Assembly (NCBI GenBank): GCA_964547125.1
Contig: CAZJLS010000024.1
Coordinates: forward strand, 1 to 21,663
Length of the DNA stretch: 21,663 nt
DNA from: Methanobrevibacter_A sp964547125
Lineage (GTDB): Archaea; Methanobacteriota; Methanobacteria; Methanobacteriales; Methanobacteriaceae
Reading direction: 5' to 3'
A model generated the notes under the pieces. The model saw only the letters and a program-made list of their open reading frames with translations, was not told the origin of the DNA and searched no databases. Numbering within the stretch: the stretch's first letter is position 1; each line of letters starts with the position of its first letter. Positions 15,829 to 21,663 of the stretch are shown here, piece after piece. The position numbers were made by a program, and so were the translations under genes.

Positions 15829-16419
15829 TTAAAATATTCCACTTCTACAAATACCTAGTAATGGTGCAATTTCTTTTTGAATATCTTTACTTATTAAATT
15901 AATACCTTTATTTGCATCAATTATTTTAAAATTATTATTATTTTCTGCTAATTTAAGATATTTTTTTCTAACTTCTGTTAAAAATTCAATATTTTCAAAT
16001 TCATCAATACCCTCTGTTCGCGTAACACTCTTTTCTACATCTATATCTAAAAGTAAAACCATATCAGGTATTTTCACAAATTTATTTAATTCTTTAATCC
16101 AATTTTCTGGTTCTTGATAAACAAGACTGCTGTAAAATGATCTATCACTGATAATTATTGTATCTTCTTTTTCAAGTTTTTCAATTTCTTGTGAAAGGTG
16201 CATTCTATCTGCAGCAAATAATAAACCTAATGTTTTCTGCATCATAGGCGTTGTTGAATCTTTTTGAGTTAGTATTTCTCTAATCAACTTTCCAATTTTA
16301 TTGTTTGTTGGTTCTCTTATTGTTTTAACTTTAAAACCATTTTTTAAAAGATAATTTCCCAATAATTCGGATTGTGTTGATTTTCCACTTCCATCTATAC
16401 CTTCTAAAACAATATACAT
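15829..16419 (-). CDS. tmk: Thymidylate kinase
   Basis: It phosphorylates dTMP to dTDP. The 196 residues begin MYIVLEGIDGSGKST, with the P-loop at 7-15. TIREPTNNKIGKLIREIL (33-50) carries the REP of the nucleotide-binding loop. LLFAADRMHL (67-75) and SDRSFYSSLVYQ (91-102) are the DR(Y/H/S) and substrate-binding motifs. Length is normal. The start ATG has only a weak GGAAAA upstream. It is convergent with the tyrS operon and divergent from the U32 gene over 120 bp. Confidence 0.94.
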   Translation of the reverse strand: MYIVLEGIDGSGKSTQSELLGNYLLKNGFKVKTIREPTNNKIGKLIREILTQKDSTTPMMQKTLGLLFAADRMHLSQEIEKLEKEDTIIISDRSFYSSLVYQEPENWIKELNKFVKIPDMVLLLDIDVEKSVTRTEGIDEFENIEFLTEVRKKYLKLAENNNNFKIIDANKGINLISKDIQKEIAPLLGICRSGIF

Positions 16420-16539
16420 ATTTAATTTTCCAAAAAATTTTTAAAATTTTAGTTAATAATAAGTTTTATTAATTTATATTAAATATTTTTTTTAATAAAT
16501 ATTTTAGATAAAGACGAATAAATATAATAAAGTATAATT

Positions 16540-19137
16540 ATGATAGTGCCTGAACTTTTATCCCCTGTTGGTAATTTAAATCATTTGAAAATTGCAGTTT
16601 TAAGTGGAGCGAGTAGTGTATATTTATCTGGACATAAATATGGTGCTAGACAGTATGCTGATAATTTTACTCTAAATGAAATAGGAGATGCTGTTAAATA
16701 TGCACACTTACATAATGTTAAAGTTTATATAACTGTTAATACTTTAATTAAAGAATCTGAATTAAAAGAATGTTTAGATTATGTGAAAGAATTATATTTT
16801 ATAGGAGTTGATGGTGTTTTAATTCAAGATATTGGATTATTAAACCTTATTAAAGAATATATTCCTAATCTTACAATTCATGCAAGTACACAAATGAAAA
16901 TAAAAAATATTGAAGAATTACACTGGGCTAAACAATCAGGTATAAGTCGCATTGTGCTTCCAAGAGAATTAAACTTAAAAGAAATAAAAAAAATAAGTAA
17001 AGAAGCACATCAAATAGGTTTAGAAGTTGAAATATTTGTACATGGTGCGCAATGCTACGGATATAGTGGAGAATGTTTATTCAGCAGCTTTAAGGGAGGG
17101 CGAAGTGGAAATCGTGGAACATGCGCCCAACCATGCAGACAAAAATATAACATTGAAGCAGTAAATGAAAAAAACAGAACATACAAAATAAACAAATACC
17201 CGGAATACTATCTAAGCCCAAAAGATTTAAGTTTATATAAAAAATTAAAAACCCTATCCGAAATTGAAGTAGATTGTATTAAAATTGAAGGTAGAATGCG
17301 AAGCGATGAATATGTAATGATAACAACAAGCACATATCGTCAAGCATTAAATAATCTAAAGAAAAAAAACTGGAAAAAAGAAGAAGAAATACAAAAAAAC
17401 GCAGAAGAAATATTAAAACTAGTATTCAACCGAAAACTAAATACAGGACATTTATTTAATGAAAATACTAATCAAATATTAAATCCTATAAAACCTGGAC
17501 ACACAGGATTATACATTGGTAAAATATATGAATATCAAGACAATAAAATCTCAATAAAACTTAATGAAAATCTTAATAACATTCCCCAAAAAGGAGATGG
17601 ACTATTAATAGAAGATAAAAATAATAGATACTACGGATTCGATATAAGTGGCGACCCAAGTTTTAAAAAATCAAAAGTATACTGGAACAAAAAACAATTA
17701 ATAAAAGAAAAAATAACAGATAACATCCTAATTGTTAAAAAAGTGAAAGAAAATAAAAAAGAAACAATAAAAATCACAAAAGGATGCAAAGTATACTTAA
17801 CAAAAAGAAACCAAATATCAAAAGATTTAAAACAATTATTAAACCAAAAAAACAAACCAATGTTTAAAAAATCCATCCTAAACTTAAGATTCTATCTTGA
17901 AAACAAACACCCCATATTAAAAGGAACCTTAAAATTAGGAAATGGAAAAACAATAAAACACACTTACAAAGGAGAAGAACCATGGCAAAAAGCCAAAAAC
18001 AAACCAATAACTCCAGAAATTATTGAAAAACAAATAAGTAAAATAAAAAACAAACCCTACTACCTTGAAAGTGTTAAAATAAGTAGCATTGAAAAAAACC
18101 TATTCACACCAATAAGTAACCTTAACCAAATAAGAAGAAACTTCCTAGAAGAATTAGAAGAAAAAATAATAAAAGAATACCTTCCAAAAACCGAAGAAAA
18201 AGAAAAAGTGGAAAAACAAATAAAAAAATATAGACAAAAATCAACACCTACAAAAATAAAAACACAACCAGACTTTAGTATAAAAATAAACAATCCCGAA
18301 TATTTAAAATTAATAAATAACCCTTTAATTACTAGAGTATACTATGAAATACCCAATAAAGAAGAAAATTTAATAAATAACAATAAAATAGATATAAGTT
18401 ATTATGTTAACCAACTAAAAGAAGCTATAAAAATTAGTGAAAATAAGAAATTCAAATTAATATGGTTATGGCCAAACATAATCCACGATGAATTACTAAA
18501 CAATCTTATAAAAATATGTGGAATTTTAAACAAAACCATACAAATACCTCCAATAATGACCCAACAACTAGGATTAGAAAATTATTTCAAAAATAAGTTT
18601 AATATCAAAACATATGGCGATTATCCATTAAATATTACAAACACAGAAACCATAAAAAAATTAGAAAACTATGAAAAATTAATAATCTCACCGGAATTAT
18701 CAAAAAATGATTATGAAAATCTAATTAAAAACACAGAAAATAAAGAAAAACTAGAGATAACAATATATGGAAACATAACCCTAATGATTAGTGAAAAAAA
18801 TATATTGCAAGATTGGATGAAAAATAAAATAAAAAATCTAGATAATCCCAACAATAAAATTAATAAAATCTATTTAACAGACACTAAAAATAATAAATAT
18901 CCAATACATTCTACAGTAAATCCTAATGAAATACTAATATTAAATTATAAAGATTACTCTCTCCTAAATCACATTGAATATTTAAAAAAAATAGGATATA
19001 TTAATTTTAACATAGATGCTAGATGGAAAAATAAAAAGGAAATTGAATTAATAAATAATTTAATTGATGAAAATGGAAATATCAGACAAATAAGTAAAAA
19101 TTATACTGTTGGAAACTATGAGAAAGGATTGTTATAA
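16540..19137 (+). CDS. Large U32-family protein (peptidase U32 / RlhA-TrhP-like)
   Basis: The protein is 865 residues. Residues 1-300 are the U32 domain, starting PELLSPVGNLNHLKIAVLSGASSVYL. HGAQCYGYSGECLFSS...RSGNRGTCAQPCRQKY (168-203) places four cysteines at 172, 179, 195 and 199. The family is named a peptidase, but E. coli members RlhA and TrhP hydroxylate 23S rRNA C2501 and tRNA U34, and these cysteines are thought to hold an iron-sulfur cluster. An RNA-modifying role is therefore more likely than proteolysis. The long Lys/Asn-rich remainder includes a DUF3656-like middle and a last 250 residues resembling a second, cysteine-poor barrel. There is no ribosome binding site. TATA-like sequence 15-45 bp upstream makes a short or absent leader likely. 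It is followed after 21 bp by the MutS-like gene. Confidence 0.87.
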   Translation: MIVPELLSPVGNLNHLKIAVLSGASSVYLSGHKYGARQYADNFTLNEIGDAVKYAHLHNVKVYITVNTLIKESELKECLDYVKELYFIGVDGVLIQDIGLLNLIKEYIPNLTIHASTQMKIKNIEELHWAKQSGISRIVLPRELNLKEIKKISKEAHQIGLEVEIFVHGAQCYGYSGECLFSSFKGGRSGNRGTCAQPCRQKYNIEAVNEKNRTYKINKYPEYYLSPKDLSLYKKLKTLSEIEVDCIKIEGRMRSDEYVMITTSTYRQALNNLKKKNWKKEEEIQKNAEEILKLVFNRKLNTGHLFNENTNQILNPIKPGHTGLYIGKIYEYQDNKISIKLNENLNNIPQKGDGLLIEDKNNRYYGFDISGDPSFKKSKVYWNKKQLIKEKITDNILIVKKVKENKKETIKITKGCKVYLTKRNQISKDLKQLLNQKNKPMFKKSILNLRFYLENKHPILKGTLKLGNGKTIKHTYKGEEPWQKAKNKPITPEIIEKQISKIKNKPYYLESVKISSIEKNLFTPISNLNQIRRNFLEELEEKIIKEYLPKTEEKEKVEKQIKKYRQKSTPTKIKTQPDFSIKINNPEYLKLINNPLITRVYYEIPNKEENLINNNKIDISYYVNQLKEAIKISENKKFKLIWLWPNIIHDELLNNLIKICGILNKTIQIPPIMTQQLGLENYFKNKFNIKTYGDYPLNITNTETIKKLENYEKLIISPELSKNDYENLIKNTENKEKLEITIYGNITLMISEKNILQDWMKNKIKNLDNPNNKINKIYLTDTKNNKYPIHSTVNPNEILILNYKDYSLLNHIEYLKKIGYINFNIDARWKNKKEIELINNLIDENGNIRQISKNYTVGNYEKGLL

Positions 19138-19158
19138 AAAAAAGGTTTTTGATGAAAA

Positions 19159-21072
19159 ATGAATATTAATGATTTAAAACATGTTACTGGTATTGGAGAT
19201 AAATTATCTGAGAAAATATTAGATAATGTTGGAGGAGAAGAGAACCTAACACAAATTATAAAAAATAAAGATTTAGATAAATTAAGTAGTATTGAAGGTA
19301 TTTCTCAAAGAAAAGCCATAAAAATAATGAATGCACTATTAGGAAATCCTCAAGAAAAATTTTTGAAAAATGAACGTGCCATAGTTTTGTATGATGATAT
19401 TATAAACAAAATTTTAGAACTTTCAAATACTGATTATAGTCGAAATCGCATAAGATTATTAGCCCCTACTACCAATGTTGAAAATATTAATAAACATTTA
19501 GATTTCGTTATGGATGCTAAGGATTTTGTTAATAGTTTACCTATTAATACACTTAGAGGACATATGAAAAAATTACATGAATCTGAAGATGTTAAAAGTT
19601 CATTTGATTCAAGTAAACTGATTATTGTTGAGTCTTATGAAGATCGAGATTATCTAGTTAAATTAGGTTTGAATAAGTATTACTCAATTAGTGTTGCTGA
19701 CAATTCTCTAAGTTTTCAGGAAGAGATTTATGGATATGAATTAGTTTATTATGTTTATCGTGAAGGTTTTATTGATTTTGGAGATATGAGTAATTTATTA
19801 ATGGTTAGTATTGATTCTCCAATTTATGAAATTGTTCCAGACATTATTATTGATTATTTTAAAGTTAATAAAGAATTATATTATAATGTTTTTAAAGTTA
19901 GAGAAATATTAAATTATGATAGTGTTTGTGGAGATATTAATGGTTTGCTTGATTTAGTTGATTGTGATGATGATGTTTATAATGTTAATATTTCTGAAAT
20001 TGTTTCAAACATAAAACATGATATGGATGAGGAGTTGAAAAATAATATTAAAAATATTGATATTGCAGGAGATGAAGTTCTTGATTTATTAAACAATGAC
20101 TTCCCCCCAAAACTTGAAGAAATATTTACAACAATTATGAGTAAAGCTAATGAAAAATTAAAAGAAAAAACAAAAATAAACTTCGACCCATACATAAAAA
20201 AATACCCAATAGAAATCGACGAAACAGAAATACAAAGAGCAGAACAAGAACAAAACAAAATAAAAGAAAACAACACACACGACAAAAAAACAAAAATAGC
20301 AGCACAACTCGAACAAATAAAAAAAACCGCAGAACAAGAACTAAAAGAAACAATGCAAATCGACTACAAATTAACCCTCGGAACATTTGCAAAAAAATAC
20401 CAACTAAACAAACCAAAAATAACAGAAAACATCAAAATAACAAATGCAATACACCTAGACTTAGCACTAGAAGAAAACATACAAAAAATAACATACCACC
20501 TAACACCACAAGAAAACATATCCCTACTAACTGGAGCAAATAGTGGAGGAAAAACAACATTACTTGAAACAATAGGACAAATAAGCATAATGACACAAAT
20601 GGGATTACCAGTACCGGCAGAACAAGCTGAAATAAAAATACTAGACGAAATATATTACTTTACAAAACAAAGATCACTAGATGCAGGTGCATTCGAAACA
20701 TTTCTAAACACATTCATACCAATAACAACAACAGAAACAGAAAAATTAGTACTACTAGACGAACTAGAAGGAATAACTGAACTAGAAGCATCAGTAAAAA
20801 TAATAAGTAGCTTCATAGAAATGCTAAAAAGAACCAAATCATATGGAATAATAGTAACACACATGGCAAAAGAACTTAGCAGATACACAAAAATAAGAAT
20901 AGATGGAATAGAAGCAAAAGGACTGGATGAAAATTACAATCTCATAGTAGATAGAACACCAAAAATGAACACATTAGCAAGAAGTACCCCTGAACTAATA
21001 TTAAAAAGAATATATGAAAACTCCCAAGGAAAATTAAAAGAAATATATGGAGAAATACTAGAAAAATTCTAA
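19159..21072 (+). CDS. HhH-containing MutS-like ATPase
   Basis: The protein is 637 residues. Two helix-hairpin-helix motifs begin it (VTGIGDKLSEKIL, 9-21, and IEGISQRKAIKIM, 45-57), a nonspecific DNA-binding module. A long middle follows, with a coiled region at about 335-400. The C-terminal third is a MutS-family ATPase: Walker A GANSGGKTT (459-467) and Walker B LVLLDELEG (530-538, Asp534/Glu535), plus a later THMAKEL histidine. The mismatch-recognition domain of true MutS and a Smr nuclease domain are not seen. A role in recombination or structure processing, as for MutS2-like proteins, is inference. Codon use changes sharply near base 20,100 (see findings). GGTTTTTGATG may serve as ribosome binding site. 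It probably shares a transcript with the U32 gene. Confidence 0.88.
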   Translation: MNINDLKHVTGIGDKLSEKILDNVGGEENLTQIIKNKDLDKLSSIEGISQRKAIKIMNALLGNPQEKFLKNERAIVLYDDIINKILELSNTDYSRNRIRLLAPTTNVENINKHLDFVMDAKDFVNSLPINTLRGHMKKLHESEDVKSSFDSSKLIIVESYEDRDYLVKLGLNKYYSISVADNSLSFQEEIYGYELVYYVYREGFIDFGDMSNLLMVSIDSPIYEIVPDIIIDYFKVNKELYYNVFKVREILNYDSVCGDINGLLDLVDCDDDVYNVNISEIVSNIKHDMDEELKNNIKNIDIAGDEVLDLLNNDFPPKLEEIFTTIMSKANEKLKEKTKINFDPYIKKYPIEIDETEIQRAEQEQNKIKENNTHDKKTKIAAQLEQIKKTAEQELKETMQIDYKLTLGTFAKKYQLNKPKITENIKITNAIHLDLALEENIQKITYHLTPQENISLLTGANSGGKTTLLETIGQISIMTQMGLPVPAEQAEIKILDEIYYFTKQRSLDAGAFETFLNTFIPITTTETEKLVLLDELEGITELEASVKIISSFIEMLKRTKSYGIIVTHMAKELSRYTKIRIDGIEAKGLDENYNLIVDRTPKMNTLARSTPELILKRIYENSQGKLKEIYGEILEKF

Positions 21073-21098
21073 AAAAAATAATAATAAAAAAAAATATT
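21073..21098 (-). terminator. T-rich tract ending the candidate RNA
   Basis: Read on the minus strand, the closing stem of the structured element is followed by TAATA, nine T residues and further T-rich sequence up to the MutS-like stop codon. This is a typical archaeal terminator. Confidence 0.45.
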
Positions 21099-21173
21099 AC
21101 CTGTATACTAACTCTCATGAATCATAGGTAGATCACCCTTCCCTCCTCGAGTAACCCTCGAAACAGGCAGCCT
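21099..21173 (-). ncRNA. Candidate small structured RNA, unidentified
   Basis: An unusually GC-rich island lies in a convergent spacer of otherwise A/T sequence. CCTGT (21100-21104) and ACAGG (21163-21167) form a closing stem. TCGAG/CTCGA (21147-21151 and 21157-21161) makes an internal hairpin, and GGT/ACC (21127-21129 and 21135-21137) a weaker one. On the minus strand a TATA-like ATTTAAAAATAA (21202-21191) would start transcription near 21171, just before the closing stem. A long T-rich tract follows the stem directly (21073-21098). An alternative pairing of GAATAGG (minus strand, 21177-21171) with CCTATGATTC (21128-21119) is possible. There is no credible reading frame, and it does not fold as a tRNA. 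No known family was recognised. Confidence 0.5.
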
Positions 21174-21235
21174 ATTCAATGCCAAAAAACTTATTTTTAA
21201 ATTAATCACAGCTAGTAAAAAATAAACTTAAACTC

Positions 21236-21285
21236 ATAAAAAAAATAAAAGCATTGATCATTATCCTAATTTCGATAATGATTAG
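21236..21285 (-). terminator. Hairpin terminator after the DUF2798-like gene
   Basis: TCATTATC (21258-21265) and GATAATGA (21274-21281) pair perfectly around an eight-base loop. The stem extends to 12 pairs with two G-U pairs (21254-21265 and 21274-21285). On the minus strand a T-rich run (about 21253-21236) follows. Confidence 0.55.
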
Positions 21286-21333
21286 ACATTAAAATATATA
21301 AATAAAATAATATTTAATAATTTGGTAAAAAAA

Positions 21334-21564
21334 TTAGAAACCTGGCTTAAAATTAAAAACAGTCATAGCCAATTTTAAACTAATAGGATTAACAATTAAT
21401 ACAACTAAAAAGTATGCAACTGGCCATCTTACAATCCACCATAAAAACAAAGTAGAAATAGGCATACCCATAGGTACTGCAAATATAAATGGCATTAATA
21501 AACTCATAAAAAAACTAATAAAAAAAGCAAATGGGTTCCAAATTTTATTTTTAATATTTGACAT
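21334..21564 (-). CDS. Small two-helix membrane protein, DUF2798-like
   Basis: The protein is 76 residues with two predicted membrane helices (about 12-33 and 42-66). The FFMSLLMPFIF stretch and the WWIVRWPVAYFLV second helix resemble the pattern of DUF2798 proteins. These are short membrane proteins of unknown function; the match is by eye only. ATG at 21564 has AGAGGA eight bases upstream. A hairpin terminator lies about 50 bp beyond its stop codon. It is convergent with the candidate RNA's neighbour, the MutS-like gene, and lies 52 bp from a possible divergent gene at the window edge. Confidence 0.7.
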   Translation of the reverse strand: MSNIKNKIWNPFAFFISFFMSLLMPFIFAVPMGMPISTLFLWWIVRWPVAYFLVVLIVNPISLKLAMTVFNFKPGF

Positions 21565-21616
21565 ACAAAATATCCTCTAAAAAAATTGATAAAATAAAAA
21601 AATAAATAAAGTAATA

Positions 21617-21663
21617 ATGATAAAAGGCTGGCAGCAAAATGAAATTCCCATAGAGCTAAATCC
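21617..21663 (+). CDS. Possible start of a divergent gene (runs off the window)
   Basis: ATG at 21617 opens a frame reading MIKGWQQNEIPIELN to the end of the window. The residues are varied and unlike the Lys/Asn/Ile runs of random A/T sequence here, and local GC is higher than in the spacer. No ribosome binding site is seen, so a leaderless message would be needed. The minus strand also has an open frame (stop TAG at 21577-21579) with a hydrophobic reading, so the assignment is tentative. Confidence 0.35.
   Translation, partial: MIKGWQQNEIPIELN

Noticed and set aside
21122..21138. Minus-strand GGGTGATCTACCTATGA looks like a conserved piece of 23S rRNA (near helix 35).
   Set aside because: The resemblance is from memory and short. 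The flanking bases do not continue as rRNA, and promoter and terminator fit an independent small RNA better. An alignment with the host 23S would settle it.
21581..21663. Minus-strand open frame at the right edge reading a Phe/Leu/Ile-rich C-terminus.
   Set aside because: Hydrophobic runs are expected from T-rich DNA. The plus-strand frame beginning at 21617 has more protein-like composition, though neither is proven.

Overview
The window reads as a stretch of chromosome from a very AT-rich methanogenic archaeon of the order Methanobacteriales. Evidence: an MCM helicase, aIF2-beta, an archaeal NMD3, ribosomal protein S17e, an archaeal GHMP-type shikimate kinase, the first residues of a thermosome subunit, TATA-type promoters, oligo-T terminators, and GGAG/GGTG ribosome binding sites beside TTG and GTG starts. 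The low GC and gene content fit Methanosphaera best, with Methanobrevibacter as the alternative. This assignment is inference from composition and gene order; no search was run. I see no CRISPR array, insertion sequence, phage gene, tRNA or rRNA gene.

Layout. (1) Bases 1-35: start of a thermosome gene on the minus strand, followed by 526 bp without a gene. (2) 562-6945, minus strand: lysC, dapA, dapB and asd, the first steps from aspartate to the lysine/threonine/methionine branch. They are tightly spaced, with a 4-bp lysC/dapA overlap. Beyond asd lie a long coiled-coil protein and a membrane-anchored glycoside-hydrolase-like protein. (3) 7345-8833, minus strand: aroK, chorismate mutase (aroQ) and rps17e, a shikimate/aromatic block ending in a ribosomal protein gene. 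(4) 8951-10128, plus strand: a membrane SppA-like protein that seems to lack its catalytic lysine, then a CPHC thioredoxin-like protein. (5) 10172-10606, minus strand: a small membrane/coiled-coil protein, divergent from the next block. (6) 10732-15800, plus strand: information-processing genes mcm, aIF2-beta, nmd3 and tyrS, then two tandem, diverged paralogous small proteins. (7) tmk on the minus strand (15829-16419), divergent from a large U32-family protein with four clustered cysteines and an HhH-MutS-like ATPase (16540-21072, plus). (8) 21073-21663: a candidate structured RNA, a terminator hairpin, a small DUF2798-like membrane protein and possibly the start of another gene at the edge.

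Most genes are housekeeping. The least explained items are: a compact GC-rich element at 21099-21173 with its own TATA-like box, a closing stem and a U-tract on the minus strand; the SppA-like protein with a degenerate active site; the gapless paralogous pair after tyrS; an abrupt change in synonymous codon use inside the MutS-like gene near 20,100; and an 18-base homopolymer directly before a cell-surface gene.
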